DNA of 64,000 nt from Calothrix sp. PCC 6303 (lineage in GTDB: Bacteria > Cyanobacteriota > Cyanobacteriia > Cyanobacteriales > Nostocaceae), in assembly GCF_000317435.1 (NCBI RefSeq), contig NC_019751.1:2728001-2792000 (forward strand), in the 5' to 3' direction. Positions 1-9,673 of this stretch are shown in pieces. Position 1 is the stretch's first letter. Every line of letters begins with the position of its first letter. The position numbers were made by a program, and so were the translations under genes. The notes beneath the pieces were generated by a model. It had not been told where the DNA came from, ran no database searches, and saw nothing but the letters and a program-made list of their open reading frames with translations.

Positions 1-14
1 AAATTATCGCCCAT
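1..14 (-). CDS. Start of a gene running off the left edge
   Basis: Read on the minus strand, an ATG at position 14 opens a frame (M-G-D-N) that leaves the window after four codons. Eight bases upstream is a strong Shine-Dalgarno sequence, GGAGGT. The gene lies just downstream of the 75-992 gene on the same strand, so the two could form an operon. An alternative ATG at position 30 stops after nine codons and can be dismissed. Nothing can be said about the product. Confidence 0.4.
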
Positions 15-74
15 TTGGATTTACCTCCATGAAAACAACATCTTCAATTGCAAACAAGATAATTTAAGAGTTAA

Positions 75-992
75 TTAATTTTCATAACGACTTACACGGA
101 AAATCACATAATTGTAAGGCAGGGTTTCATAATCATCTGATTTATGTACAATGACACCTAGATCGGGTTTGTAAATCCACTGCTTCCAATCAATAGCTAT
201 TTCATCAGGAACCTGGATTGCGATGTAATTACCTTCTGCTAAACGACACCCCATTGCCATGTTTTCAAAATCCAATCCCAGGTAAAATTTTTGCACCGCG
301 ACATTTTCGTTGCGTTGTGCCAACATTTTGACAACACCTACCGTGATTTCCGTAAATGGTGCGATCGCAGGTTGTGCAGTTGTAAGTAATTTAAGTCCAC
401 TTTGAAATGGAGAAGATTCTAATGTGCTTAATATTGCTTGGTCTTCGTTATTTTTAACATTTACCGTTGAGCATTCAAAAGCTACTCCTTGGGAACCAAC
501 ATTTAAACCAATAAATACGGGATAACCTGCAATACCAGCAGACTGTCCTTCTTGTACACGGTAAGTTTGGCTAAAACTGACTGTTTCCTGCGTGTCTGCT
601 ACCTGATTGCGAGCAGCAAATGTCACCATCACATTGTGTGTCCCACCACCTGGATATTTTGCAATATGCAGACGGTCTAAACGAATATTTATGCTGCTAT
701 TTTTAAGACTAGTATCGGCAGCGATCGCACTGGGATGTTGGATTATTTGAGGTTTCATTGAACCCGGTTTGCGGGGAGCTATATAACCAAATTTATGGCT
801 AGCATACATCCAAGGTTGGTCTTGAACTAAGTTTAAAAACTCTAAAATCCCTTTACCACCTGGAGTTTCATTCATATTTTCCAGCACATCACCCCGAAAG
901 TCTGGGTCTTGCATCTGTTGCAGTTTTGCTGCGATCCATTCGGGTTCTTCACACTCGCCAATAACTTTGATGTCTGCAAAAACACTACTCAC
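75..992 (-). CDS. Hypothetical protein, 305 aa
   Basis: The 305-residue soluble protein has no signal peptide and no membrane segment. I do not recognise a family. The sequence alternates beta-rich stretches (around residues 95-140 and 150-180) and ends in a hydrophobic aromatic segment (YNYVIFRVSRYEN). It is transcribed away from the VMAP ternary system, with a 182-bp shared upstream region, so it could be an associated component or effector, but this is proximity only. A TATA-rich region near 1030-1110 could hold both promoters. No catalytic motif is evident. Confidence 0.7.
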   Translation of the reverse strand: MSSVFADIKVIGECEEPEWIAAKLQQMQDPDFRGDVLENMNETPGGKGILEFLNLVQDQPWMYASHKFGYIAPRKPGSMKPQIIQHPSAIAADTSLKNSSINIRLDRLHIAKYPGGGTHNVMVTFAARNQVADTQETVSFSQTYRVQEGQSAGIAGYPVFIGLNVGSQGVAFECSTVNVKNNEDQAILSTLESSPFQSGLKLLTTAQPAIAPFTEITVGVVKMLAQRNENVAVQKFYLGLDFENMAMGCRLAEGNYIAIQVPDEIAIDWKQWIYKPDLGVIVHKSDDYETLPYNYVIFRVSRYEN

Positions 993-1174
993 AATGTTTG
1001 CTCTCCTATTGGAAAATATAAGTTTTGATGACTATAATTTTCTATGTTTACGAGATTATACAGTTAGAGAACACTAAAATTGTAGTATATGTCATAATAA
1101 GCACTAATTATCAACAGTATTTTTTCTGCTTTCCAGCACCTATTTCGAGCTAGCCATAATCCCGACTGACATAA

Positions 1175-2620
1175 ATGAGTGACTATGACGACCTAAAGGC
1201 TATTTTTGAACGCATTATTAACCATCAGGAAACAGAGAGCGATCGCCAAACTCTACGGAGTTTACTGCGTGCGAGTAATGGTGACAATGAGATTCAGATT
1301 GGTAAGAATATTGTCAATATATCTGAAGGCAGAGATATTCACATTGGCGATCGCACTTACAACAACACAGACGCAGAGGCTATTAGGGAAGCTTTGCGAG
1401 AAGTCATGAATCAGGGAATTGTAAAAACAGAAACGCAGCAAGACATTTTGAAAGATTTAATGGTAGCAAGGGATTTAACTACCGGAGATGTTACACAGCA
1501 AAATATTCAAAATCAAATCATTCTTCTAGTAAATAACCTTGATGATGGTACTATTAATAAGGCATTTTCAGCAACTGTTCCCGACGATTGGTATATTTGG
1601 CGAAATACATACAAAACAGTTAATGAAGCTTTAAAGCAACTAGAGGAAATCCCTTACCAGAATCCTAGTGATACACCTTTATTAAAATTTGCGTCTTTAT
1701 TAACCCAAGATAATAATATTCCTGAAAGCATCCGCGAAAAGCTCAAACAACTATTAACAAATCAAGCCTTTAAAACTAACAAAAAATCCCCATCAACCCA
1801 ATCATTACATTCTTATCTACTCATCCAACTTCGACCACAAGTAACCAACGAACTATTTGTCAAAGCTTGGTTTATCCCCGATGATACCATTCAAGACCCT
1901 TGGGAGCGTTTCAAACCTCTAACTGTTGACGAACAGCAACCGGAAATTCCCTTTGTACCGGAAGAATTACCCCAATTACTCGGTAACTTACTCCAGCAGT
2001 GTTTTGATGAATATTTGCAGGGGGAAGCAACCGAATTAACCATCGAAATATTTCTGCCACGCGATCGCCTGTGCGATGAGGTGGAAAAATGGTCGTATCA
2101 AGATAGCGAAGGTTTGGATATTACTATTGGTGAAGAGCATCGGGTTGTGGTGCGTTCCTACGATCGCTTGAAAACATTACGCAAGCAACAAGGTTCCTAT
2201 TGGAAAAAAAATTGGGAAAATCTCCAGCTAATTTGGCAGGATATTCCCTGTATTGAGCAAATCACAACGATTTCCCAAGCTTGTTTTGACCCCAATCATT
2301 TGAGAAAATCCTTAATTGAAAAAATTATTCTCAAGGTATGCTGTAATTTATCAAACTCCGACAGAGATGGTTTACTTAAGGCTATCCATAGTGCGGGGAC
2401 ACCAATTGTAATTTGGTCGCGTTGTGAGGTGACAAATCTCAAAAATCCTCACCATTTTGACGCGCTACTCGAACAACCACTACGGGAATTATCTGCTCGC
2501 ATCAAAGAACAACGTTTAGCAGCAGACCATGAAATGCACTTGGGTAATCATTTAGTTTTATTATGGGATGACCCCAATCGCATCCCACCCAACTCAGCAC
2601 TGGAATTTTCTGCATCGTAA
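1175..2620 (+). CDS. VMAP (vWA-MoxR-associated protein) with N-terminal EAD-like domain
   Basis: First gene of a three-gene ternary conflict operon. Residues ~1-80 hold an effector-associated domain of the type common in cyanobacteria (motif [21 protein letters not shown], then [12 protein letters not shown]), probably EAD10-like. The rest matches the layout of VMAP proteins: a helical middle part and a C-terminal alpha/beta domain (~205-480) with the [19 protein letters not shown] signature and a later [14 protein letters not shown] segment. These proteins are thought to bridge the MoxR ATPase and the vWA protein to effectors through EAD-EAD contacts; that role is inferred from the family. 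The next gene starts 14 bp downstream after an AAGGAG ribosome site. The VMAP assignment is fairly confident, the exact EAD class less so. Confidence 0.8.
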   Translation: MSDYDDLKAIFERIINHQETESDRQTLRSLLRASNGDNEIQIGKNIVNISEGRDIHIGDRTYNNTDAEAIREALREVMNQGIVKTETQQDILKDLMVARDLTTGDVTQQNIQNQIILLVNNLDDGTINKAFSATVPDDWYIWRNTYKTVNEALKQLEEIPYQNPSDTPLLKFASLLTQDNNIPESIREKLKQLLTNQAFKTNKKSPSTQSLHSYLLIQLRPQVTNELFVKAWFIPDDTIQDPWERFKPLTVDEQQPEIPFVPEELPQLLGNLLQQCFDEYLQGEATELTIEIFLPRDRLCDEVEKWSYQDSEGLDITIGEEHRVVVRSYDRLKTLRKQQGSYWKKNWENLQLIWQDIPCIEQITTISQACFDPNHLRKSLIEKIILKVCCNLSNSDRDGLLKAIHSAGTPIVIWSRCEVTNLKNPHHFDALLEQPLRELSARIKEQRLAADHEMHLGNHLVLLWDDPNRIPPNSALEFSAS

Positions 2621-2634
2621 ATAAGGAGCAAGCA

Positions 2635-3576
2635 ATGAGCGACTGGCTGATTTTTCAAGGTACAGAAAAGCCCCATGATGGCATCAAAAATCTTCCCTCA
2701 GCGCCAAAATGGCGTGAATTTGGGGAAGAGAAGGAAAAACAACGGGGGGAAACTTTTCAAGTCCGTCGTAATGAAATTGAGCTTGTCAACGCAGCGCTTT
2801 ATTTACGTCGTCCTTTGCTGGTGACGGGAAAACCGGGAACTGGTAAAACATCCCTGGCTTACAAAGTTGCTCAAGAACTACAATTGGGTTCGGTGCTGCA
2901 ATGGGCAATTACGACCCGCTCCACTCTGCAACAAGGACTTTATCGTTACGATGCGATCGCTCGTTTGCAAGATGCCCAAGGTAAGGATAATACTAGGGAT
3001 ATCGGTAAATATATCCAACTTGGTCCCTTGGGAACAGCCCTGTTACCATCCCCCCATCCCCGCGTTTTACTGATTGACGAGATTGATAAAAGTGACATTG
3101 ACTTACCCAACGATTTACTGAATATATTTGAAGAAGGTGAATTTGAAATCCCCGAATTAGCTCGCTTACCTGAAGAATACGAAACGGTGAAAGTACGCGG
3201 TTATGATGGAGGTGTTGCTAATATTACCAAAGGACGGGTGCGTTGTACCCAATTTCCCTTTGTTCTGCTGACTAGCAATGGTGAGCGGGAATTTCCCCCA
3301 GCATTTTTACGACGCTGTTTGCGATTGACGATGGAAAATCCCGATGCTAAAGCTTTGGAAAAAATTGTGCGATCGCACTTGGGAGATGGTGTAATGTCAG
3401 AAGCAGAGGCTTTAATTGACCAATTTATCCAGTTGCGAGATAAACCCGATGCTGGGGATTTGGCGACAGACCAATTACTTAATGCGATTTATTTAGTCAC
3501 ACGCGAAAGGAGTCCCGTTGGTAATGACAAAGAACGGTTGCTCAAGGCATTGATGGCATATCTCACAACTACATGA
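2635..3576 (+). CDS. MoxR-type AAA+ ATPase of VMAP ternary system
   Basis: The 313-aa AAA+ ATPase has Walker [15 protein letters not shown] (~residues 64-77), Walker [13 protein letters not shown] (~142-153), a sensor-1 segment [13 protein letters not shown] and an arginine-finger region AFLRRCLR. This is the MoxR/dynein-related type that remodels partners together with vWA proteins. It sits between VMAP (14-bp gap) and the vWA-CHAT protein (6-bp gap), the classic gene order of these systems. It likely provides the NTP-dependent switch that licenses the effector. The start ATG is preceded by AAGGAG. Confidence 0.88.
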   Translation: MSDWLIFQGTEKPHDGIKNLPSAPKWREFGEEKEKQRGETFQVRRNEIELVNAALYLRRPLLVTGKPGTGKTSLAYKVAQELQLGSVLQWAITTRSTLQQGLYRYDAIARLQDAQGKDNTRDIGKYIQLGPLGTALLPSPHPRVLLIDEIDKSDIDLPNDLLNIFEEGEFEIPELARLPEEYETVKVRGYDGGVANITKGRVRCTQFPFVLLTSNGEREFPPAFLRRCLRLTMENPDAKALEKIVRSHLGDGVMSEAEALIDQFIQLRDKPDAGDLATDQLLNAIYLVTRERSPVGNDKERLLKALMAYLTTT

Positions 3577-3582
3577 GGATAT

Positions 3583-6500
3583 ATGATTGAGCGGGTAATT
3601 GGTGCTTTTAATCACTTGGGATTTGATTTAGACGATACGGAGATAGCCGATATCCTCTGGCTGGCGCTGCAAATGCGCCGTTGCGACCCTTCGCCAATGT
3701 CTGAATTACCAGAGGAAACACCAGCAGCAACCCCAGAAATTGACCACAAATTACCAGGCAATCGCCAAAATAATTTCCCCAAACCTTCCACCCAAACCGA
3801 AACCAGCGCTAACGTTTATCCCCAATCATCCCAGGATAACAACGAAACATCAAGCGGTTTACCCATCAAAGTTCCTACCGCTCAAGCATTGCGAAACAAG
3901 TTAGATATATCCCGCTCCCTTAAACCTTTAAAACGTCGAGTTCCTTCCAGAAGCGAATTTATCCTCGACGAAATTGCCACCGCAGAACGCATCGCCGAAG
4001 AGAAGCTTTTGTTACCTGTAATGTGTCCCGCACGCGATCGCTGGCTAGAAGTAGCTTTGGTGATAGATGAGGGAACATCGATGTTCCTCTGGCAGCAAAC
4101 CATTAAAGAATTTAAGCAACTACTGGAAAGACATGGTGCTTTCCGAGACGTGCGAACTTGGGGATTATTTACCGATCGAGATAATAAAGTTTGGCTGCGT
4201 CCCAGAACTGGCAACCTATCCCGGCAAAAAAGGTTACACAATCCCAGAGAACTAATTGACCCCAACGGTCGGCGGTTGTTTATAATTATCAGCGATTGCG
4301 TTTCCCCAGCTTGGTATAACGGTGCTATTACCAAAACCTTAGCAGCTTGGGCTAGCACTGCCCCAACAACAATAATTCAAGTATTACCTGAGTGGCTTTG
4401 GGAAAGAAGCGCTTTGGGTATTGCCGAGTCAATTTTGCTACGGAGTTTGGCTCCTGGAGTTCCCAACCAACAGTTGATTATGACAGCGTTGGATTTACTC
4501 GATGAAAGCGATGTCTGCAACAAGCTAAAAATCCCTGTAGTCACCCTAGAGCCAGAATCGCTAAAAAATTGGGCGCGGATGGTTGCAGGTGCGGGAGAGG
4601 TCCAAACCAAAGGGTTTTTGTTAACACCTAATGGGGAAATATTTGATGGTAGTAGCGAATCAACGGAAAATTCTAGCGTCGAGCTTACAGCCAAACAACG
4701 TTTACAACGCTTTCGCCTCACTGCTTCGCCAATGGCGCGGAAACTCGCGGGACTTTTAGCAGCTGCACCCGTTAGTTTACCAGTCGTGCGGTTGATACAG
4801 CAGACGATGTTAGATAAATCGAGCCAAGTTCATGTGGCTGAGGTGTTTTTGGGTGGGATATTAAAGCCATTGTCGTCAGTTGATGAGGATGTAGAAGCGG
4901 ATAAAATCCAGTTTGATTTTGCTGATGGAGTGCGGGATTTGCTGCTAGATGGGGTTCCGTTAACCGAGTCAACGGAGGTATTGCGTAAGGTTTCGGAATA
5001 TGTAGCAGCAAGGGTTGGGTTATCGGTTGATGATTTTACCGCGATGTTGCTTAATCCGGGGTTGGGCGATCGTTCTAATGGGGTTTTGGTGCGTCCTTTT
5101 GCTCAGATTACAGCGAAGGTTTTGAAGCGTTTGGGTGGGAAGTATGCGGAGTTAGGGGAGGAAATCGAGCGGTCTTTTCAACTTTTATCCCAAGCTGCTA
5201 TATCTCAAGTTCAAGAAGAATCTTCTCAACTTCCTTATGAATATCAAGTTGGTGGAAGTTTAGCTCCCGAACATCATATTTATGTAACTAGGAAAGCAGA
5301 TCATGAATTTTATGAAAATTTAAAGCGTGGAGAATTTTGTTATGTGTTGAACTCTAGGGGGATGGGGAAATCTAGTCTGCGTGTTCGCACAATGCAAAAG
5401 TTACAAGAAGATAAGATTGTTTGTATTGGTATAGATATCAGTTCACTTTGTGAACCAAATGTAACGCAAGAGCAATGGTACGGAGGTTTACTCACTAAAT
5501 TAGCCAGAAAGTTAAATGAAGACTTTCCATTAAGAGATTGGTGGGAACGAAATAAACATGTAACACCTTTACAGAGGCTAAATATTTTTATTGAAACAGA
5601 AGTCATAGAAAGACCTAATCGAGAAAGTGTAGTTATATTTATTGATGAAATTGATAGATTAATTGACTTACCTTTTAAAGAAGATTTTTTTGTGTTTATT
5701 CGAGAATGTTATAACAACCGCGCTGCAAACAAGAATTATAATCGTCTCACGTTTGCTTTATTGGGAGTAGCAACTCCCTCAGATTTGATTCAAGATAAAA
5801 AACGTACACCTTTTAATATTGGTCATGCGATTGAGTTAAAAGGTTTTCAACTTCATGAAACAGAACCTTTGGCAAGAGGTTTAGCTGGGGTTGGAAATCC
5901 TCAGAAGCTAATGGAAGCTATTCTTGATTGGACAGGAGGACAGCCATTTTTAACTCAAAAAATGTGTGCGCTAGCTGTACAATCTAACATAGTTAGACCA
6001 GGTAGTGGCTATGAAGCTCATTGGATAGAAGATTTAGTTCGCTTAAACATTATTGAAGACTGGGAAAAACAAGATGAGAAACAACATTTGAAGACTATTA
6101 TAAACAGAATTTTACGTTTCACAGACAGTCCTGAAAAATTATTAAGGCTATACCAAAAAATTTTACAGCAGGAAATAATAGCTGATAATACTCCAACAGA
6201 AATACACTTGCTTTTGTCAGGTTTAGTGGTCAAACAAGGAGACAAGTTAAAAGTTTTTAACCGCATCTATAAACAAGTTTTTAATGAAGATTGGGTGAAT
6301 CGACAATTAAAGCAAGTTGGATTGAAGAAAATCCTAATTTTATCAGCAAATCCTAATAATACATCTCGTTTACGTCTTGGTGAGGAGATTCGGGAAATCA
6401 AGCAGGGGTTACAACTGGCAACAAGACGGGACAGATTTGTGATTGAATCAGCGGAAGTAGTACGCTACAGAGATATCCACCGCTCTATTCTCAATTCTGA

Positions 6501-7443
6501 ACCCCAAATAGTCCATTTTTCGGGACATGGTGCAGGAGAACCGGGTTTAGTGTTTGAAGATAATGCCGGAAAACAGAAGCTAGTGGATGCAGAAGCATTA
6601 GCGGGATTATTTGAGTTGTTTGCAGATCAAGTAGAGTGTGTATTACTGAATGCTTGCTATTCTGAGATTCAAGCTCAAGCCATTGCCCAACACCTTGATT
6701 ATGTTATCGGCATGAGTCACGAAATAGGGGATCAAGCTGCAATTGAATTTGCTGTAGGATTTTACGATGCTTTGGGGGCTGGAAGAACTGTTGAGTTTGC
6801 ATATAAACTTGGCTGTAATGCAATTCGGATGGCAGGAATTCCAGAGCATCTGACACCTGTTCTCAAATCTCGAAAAACTATATTAGAAAATAATTGTTAT
6901 AAAGAAATTCGTAAACCTGGTTCATTAATTCAGATTAAAAAGCCTCCCAAGTTAGGCGAAACTGCTTTATTAAATCGAATTCTTAAATATGCAAATCAGC
7001 AAGATTATCAAATTATTAACATAGACTTTCAAGTTACTGATGTTAATATTCTTGATAATCTAGATAGACTCTTGCAATGGATTTGTTCCAGTATAACCAA
7101 TAAGCTGAATTTAGCTGATAATTCAAGTAATTATTGGCAGAATTGGAGAAACCGTCTTGGTAGTAAAGTTATTTGTACAAACTATTTAGAAGAATATTTA
7201 TTACCTCAAATTCCAAATGCGATCGCTCTCGGTTTTGATAATATTGAAGAAATCTTTAAGTATCCTGACATTACTAACGACTTTTTAGGTTTGCTGCGTG
7301 GTTGGCATGAAAGAGCAAAATCTGACACTGTTTGGCAAAAAATGAGATTAATAGTCGTATATTCCAAAGATGCTGAAATCCCACTTAACATTAACCAATC
7401 ACCCTTTAATGTGGGATTGACCATTGAAATACCACCGAACTGA
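3583..7443 (+). CDS. vWA-like / AAA-like / CHAT caspase-like fusion protein
   Basis: A 1,286-aa multidomain effector. After a disordered Pro/Gln/Ser-rich linker (~50-110) comes a vWA-like domain of the SAV_2336 type (~140-380; VALVIDEGTSM replaces the usual DxSxS MIDAS). Next is an AAA-like (AAA_35-type) ATPase (~555-900) with Walker A SRGMGKSSL and Walker B VVIFIDEIDRL. A CHAT protease domain follows (~915-1105) with the catalytic pair His982 (FSGHGAGE) and Cys1025 (LLNACYSE). A second AAA_35-like segment (~1115-1286) has a damaged P-loop, LGETALL where GKT is expected, and ends early after FNVGLTIEI. Coupling of a vWA/MoxR switch to a CHAT caspase fits a suicidal defence effector; that is inference. 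Both catalytic residues look intact. Confidence 0.85.
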   Translation: MIERVIGAFNHLGFDLDDTEIADILWLALQMRRCDPSPMSELPEETPAATPEIDHKLPGNRQNNFPKPSTQTETSANVYPQSSQDNNETSSGLPIKVPTAQALRNKLDISRSLKPLKRRVPSRSEFILDEIATAERIAEEKLLLPVMCPARDRWLEVALVIDEGTSMFLWQQTIKEFKQLLERHGAFRDVRTWGLFTDRDNKVWLRPRTGNLSRQKRLHNPRELIDPNGRRLFIIISDCVSPAWYNGAITKTLAAWASTAPTTIIQVLPEWLWERSALGIAESILLRSLAPGVPNQQLIMTALDLLDESDVCNKLKIPVVTLEPESLKNWARMVAGAGEVQTKGFLLTPNGEIFDGSSESTENSSVELTAKQRLQRFRLTASPMARKLAGLLAAAPVSLPVVRLIQQTMLDKSSQVHVAEVFLGGILKPLSSVDEDVEADKIQFDFADGVRDLLLDGVPLTESTEVLRKVSEYVAARVGLSVDDFTAMLLNPGLGDRSNGVLVRPFAQITAKVLKRLGGKYAELGEEIERSFQLLSQAAISQVQEESSQLPYEYQVGGSLAPEHHIYVTRKADHEFYENLKRGEFCYVLNSRGMGKSSLRVRTMQKLQEDKIVCIGIDISSLCEPNVTQEQWYGGLLTKLARKLNEDFPLRDWWERNKHVTPLQRLNIFIETEVIERPNRESVVIFIDEIDRLIDLPFKEDFFVFIRECYNNRAANKNYNRLTFALLGVATPSDLIQDKKRTPFNIGHAIELKGFQLHETEPLARGLAGVGNPQKLMEAILDWTGGQPFLTQKMCALAVQSNIVRPGSGYEAHWIEDLVRLNIIEDWEKQDEKQHLKTIINRILRFTDSPEKLLRLYQKILQQEIIADNTPTEIHLLLSGLVVKQGDKLKVFNRIYKQVFNEDWVNRQLKQVGLKKILILSANPNNTSRLRLGEEIREIKQGLQLATRRDRFVIESAEVVRYRDIHRSILNSEPQIVHFSGHGAGEPGLVFEDNAGKQKLVDAEALAGLFELFADQVECVLLNACYSEIQAQAIAQHLDYVIGMSHEIGDQAAIEFAVGFYDALGAGRTVEFAYKLGCNAIRMAGIPEHLTPVLKSRKTILENNCYKEIRKPGSLIQIKKPPKLGETALLNRILKYANQQDYQIINIDFQVTDVNILDNLDRLLQWICSSITNKLNLADNSSNYWQNWRNRLGSKVICTNYLEEYLLPQIPNAIALGFDNIEEIFKYPDITNDFLGLLRGWHERAKSDTVWQKMRLIVVYSKDAEIPLNINQSPFNVGLTIEIPPN

Positions 7444-7527
7444 TATATTTTGGCATATTTATAAACTGATACACATTTTGAGTAAAAATACTTCTAGTTG
7501 CCAAAAACCCCAACCGAAACAAAACTC

Positions 7528-7896
7528 ATGTCCAAAATAGAACGAGACGAAAACCGAGAAGAACGCATCATCATGGAAGTTGTAGTCGATGCATACGACG
7601 AAGATGAACGCGCAATGGGATGGTACTACTACCTCGCTGAAAACATGAACTTCCCCTTTAAAGCCAAATGGATAACCCGCAAACGTCCCGAAGGAAGGGA
7701 TGTTGAAGTTGTAGAAATGTCCCCAGGAGATGATTGTTCTCACGATATGTTTGTCGAAGTGCGATACCAAGAGGGAACCGTTGACGATATTTTTACCGCA
7801 CGTCTATCGGAAATTAAACCCATTGACGTTGACGAAGAAACAGCCCAAATCATAGCCGATTGGCATTATTGGGTAGCAATGGGATACGAATTTTAG
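7528..7896 (+). CDS. ccbP: CcbP-type calcium-binding protein
   Basis: A very acidic 122-aa protein resembling the cyanobacterial calcium-binding protein CcbP, which in Anabaena sequesters Ca2+ and influences heterocyst differentiation. Features: MEVVVDAYDEDERAMGWYYY near the N-terminus, FPFKAKW, a DVEVVEMSP strand, and the C-terminal DWHYWVAMGYEF typical of the family. I chose the ATG at 7528 (MSKIERDE) rather than the upstream in-frame TTG at 7498 because the family begins close to this point. It lies 84 bp after the CHAT gene, but nothing suggests a shared function. Confidence 0.75.
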   Translation: MSKIERDENREERIIMEVVVDAYDEDERAMGWYYYLAENMNFPFKAKWITRKRPEGRDVEVVEMSPGDDCSHDMFVEVRYQEGTVDDIFTARLSEIKPIDVDEETAQIIADWHYWVAMGYEF

Positions 7897-7984
7897 TCAC
7901 AAAACCAGTTATTTTCTGCTGTTTGCGTAAAACTATTGGGTAGTACGATACTCCGCAGGAGTAGTCTAAGCGCAGCAAGCAGAC

Positions 7985-8070
7985 CATCGTGCAATGCTTT
8001 AAGGGTGGCAATTACGGCTAGCGCCGCACTACGTGAAGGCATCTCTTAAGCCTTTTACGCCTGTGATATA
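7985..8070 (-). repeat. Decayed copy 1 of NACHT-WD40 3'-end tail repeat
   Basis: On the minus strand this stretch matches the last codons of the NACHT-WD40 gene at 9838 (the [19 protein letters not shown] tail), but it carries a 22-bp insertion (about 8017-8038) and several substitutions, so it no longer encodes the tail. It occupies the 354-bp gap between ccbP and parD, which otherwise holds a palindromic stretch at 7945-7985 and an AT-rich region before parD. It has the same orientation as the other tail copies at 8829, 9674 and 9838. Confidence 0.75.
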
Positions 8071-8250
8071 ATAGTAGGCTGGATAGAGTAAATTATTTTG
8101 TGATTGTGATGAGTTACTGTCAAAGGTAATAAAAGATAATTTGCATAGTGAAATCGATAGTAGGGAAATAAATTTTCGCACCAACTTCCTTATTTGCCCT
8201 TGAGGTTTATACATATATTTATGGTTTAACTTAACAGCGAGATAAAAATT

Positions 8251-8517
8251 ATGAATATTCAGTTAAAACCTGAACAGGAAAAAATCATTCAAGTACAAAT
8301 TCAAAGTGGTAAATATCACTCGGCTGAAGAAATCGTTGATGTAGCGTTTAAATTGTTTGATAAATTGCAATCTGAATATGCTGAATGGATAGAAGAAACC
8401 CGTCAAAAAGTGGATGTTGCAGTTGCAGAACTTGACCGTGGTGAAGGGTTAGATGGGGAAACTGTGATAGGAGAAATACTAAATAGATTTAAAAGGGCGC
8501 GTCAAGAAAAAGAATGA
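8251..8517 (+). CDS. parD: ParD-family antitoxin (ribbon-helix-helix)
   Basis: The 88-aa protein begins with a short RHH DNA-binding domain (MNIQLKPEQEKIIQVQIQS, then GKYHSAEEIVDVAFKLF), the usual N-terminus of CopG/ParD antitoxins, followed by a charged toxin-binding tail. It overlaps the toxin gene by 4 bp (ATGA), so translation is coupled. It should neutralise the ParE toxin and repress its own promoter, as is known for the family. The pair lies between two copies of the NACHT-WD40 tail repeat. Confidence 0.88.
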   Translation: MNIQLKPEQEKIIQVQIQSGKYHSAEEIVDVAFKLFDKLQSEYAEWIEETRQKVDVAVAELDRGEGLDGETVIGEILNRFKRARQEKE

Positions 8518-8810
8518 GTAATTTGATTATTTCACCATCTGCAAGTAGGGATTTAAACCAGATTGCAGATTATTTTTTGGAGGTCAATATTGAAGCTGGA
8601 GAAAAACTGTTTCGAGAATTTAATAAAAAGTGCCAGAAGTTAGCCATGTTTCCGAATATGGGACGCAGTTACTCTCAGATTAGAGACGATTTGCGTGGCT
8701 TACCGCTAGATGGATATATTGTTTTGTATAAGGTTATTGATGATGGTATTGAGATTTTACGAATAGTTAGTGGTCGTCAAGATTTAGAATCTTTGTTTGC
8801 TGATGGTTAA
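8514..8810 (+). CDS. parE: ParE/RelE-superfamily toxin
   Basis: A 98-aa toxin of the RelE/ParE fold: SPSASRDLNQIADYF at the N-terminus, then FPNMGRSYSQIRDDLRGLPL and a C-terminal strand GIEILRIVSGRQDLESLF, all typical of ParE. Family members either poison DNA gyrase (ParE) or cleave mRNA on the ribosome (RelE); which applies cannot be decided here. It overlaps parD by 4 bp. The gene is intact and of normal length. Confidence 0.87.
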   Translation: MSNLIISPSASRDLNQIADYFLEVNIEAGEKLFREFNKKCQKLAMFPNMGRSYSQIRDDLRGLPLDGYIVLYKVIDDGIEILRIVSGRQDLESLFADG

Positions 8811-8828
8811 TTTCAGCATTGTTGATTT

Positions 8829-8915
8829 TCCACTGCACTATCATGCTTTGAGGGTGGAAATTACGGCATCTGTTAAGCCTTTGACACCTGTGATATTCAT
8901 ATTTTCATAAGGGTG
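8829..8915 (-). repeat. Decayed copy 2 of NACHT-WD40 3'-end tail repeat
   Basis: The minus strand again carries the [13 protein letters not shown]-type tail (plus-strand TTTGAGGGTGGAAATTACGG and GTGATATTCATATTTTCATA). It differs by point changes and a small change near the stop region. It lies just after the parE stop and separates the ParDE pair from the MazF pair. To its right, 8930-8965 holds a palindrome-rich patch with two HIP1-like sites; nothing else is seen up to 9042. Confidence 0.8.
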
Positions 8916-9042
8916 ATTCTCGTTCCGAGACGTTACGCGATCGCACGGAGCGTCCAGAGGCGATCGCATCTCAATATTTTCAGATATTCGCCAGTTTCTA
9001 TGTACTAAATTGCAGCATCATACCAATCACCCAATAACCATA

Positions 9043-9390
9043 TTACGATAATTGAAAGGCTTGAATCATAATTTCATTCAGCTTTTGTATGTGCTTAGTT
9101 GTTAGCTGACCTAAGCGTCTTACTACTAAAAGACGATTTAAGGTAGCAAGTCTCGTGACTCTCACTTTAGAAGAAATACGTAACCCCGTTGTGACAAAAT
9201 CAGGATCGGAGTCTATTATTGCGAATTCTTCCGATGTTAAATTGTTAACATTCTGAGATGAGATAAAGCAAAGAGTAATTTCATCTTTTGCCAAATCTAC
9301 CCACAGTATCACCGCAGGACGCAATTTTGTTTGACTTAAATCTGTGAAGGGAAATTGAGTTAAAACAATATCACCTTTGCTTAAGGTCAT
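9043..9390 (-). CDS. MazF/PemK-family toxin
   Basis: The 115-aa protein shows the MazF signature: KGDIVLTQFPFTDLSQTKLRPAVIL at the N-terminus (split here as KGDIVLTQFPFTD and KLRPAVIL), then LRISSKVRVTRLATLNR, and it ends in a helix. MazF toxins are ribosome-independent endoribonucleases. The ATG at 9390 overlaps the antitoxin stop (TGATG), so the two are translationally coupled. An adjacent in-frame TTG at 9393 is the less likely start. It is transcribed in the same direction as the upstream NACHT-WD40 gene. Confidence 0.85.
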   Translation of the reverse strand: MTLSKGDIVLTQFPFTDLSQTKLRPAVILWVDLAKDEITLCFISSQNVNNLTSEEFAIIDSDPDFVTTGLRISSKVRVTRLATLNRLLVVRRLGQLTTKHIQKLNEIMIQAFQLS

Positions 9391-9596
9391 CAAACTGGTT
9401 CTCCATCTTCGGTGGTATAAATATCAGGTTCGTCATACAAGAAATCTAAAGCTCCACCTTTTTCTGCGAGGTGCATCAGTTCCAGGGTTGAAGGGTGACT
9501 GACATCGCTAAACAATTGTTTTTCAAGTAAGGCTTGCTCTGTTGCAGAAAGTGAACGGATAATTTGTACTAAAGTATCAACTAATTGAGTATTCAC
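9390..9596 (-). CDS. Antitoxin partner of the MazF-type toxin
   Basis: I place the start at the GTG at 9596 (V-N-T-Q-L-V-D-T-L-V-Q), giving 68 aa, because cyanobacterial relatives commonly begin with MNTxLV. The helical N-terminus (LVQIIRSLSATEQALLEKQLF) resembles short antitoxins paired with PemK/MazF toxins, and the acidic C-terminus (DFLYDEPDIYTTEDGEPV) probably wraps the toxin. A longer frame begins at ATG 9689, but that ATG lies inside the NACHT tail repeat (the GAAGATGGGGAAATG stretch), so it is probably fortuitous. Confidence 0.72.
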   Translation of the reverse strand: MNTQLVDTLVQIIRSLSATEQALLEKQLFSDVSHPSTLELMHLAEKGGALDFLYDEPDIYTTEDGEPV

Positions 9597-9673
9597 GGCT
9601 TTAAGTATTTTTGGGTTGTTCACACTATTTTTGATTTTATCCTCTTGTATTTTAAGATTGCCTGGTATTTTAA

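Noticed and set aside
8029-8214. 61-aa minus-strand frame containing ITGVKGLRDAF
   Set aside because: It is part of a decayed tail repeat, not a gene; the tail is broken by an insertion.
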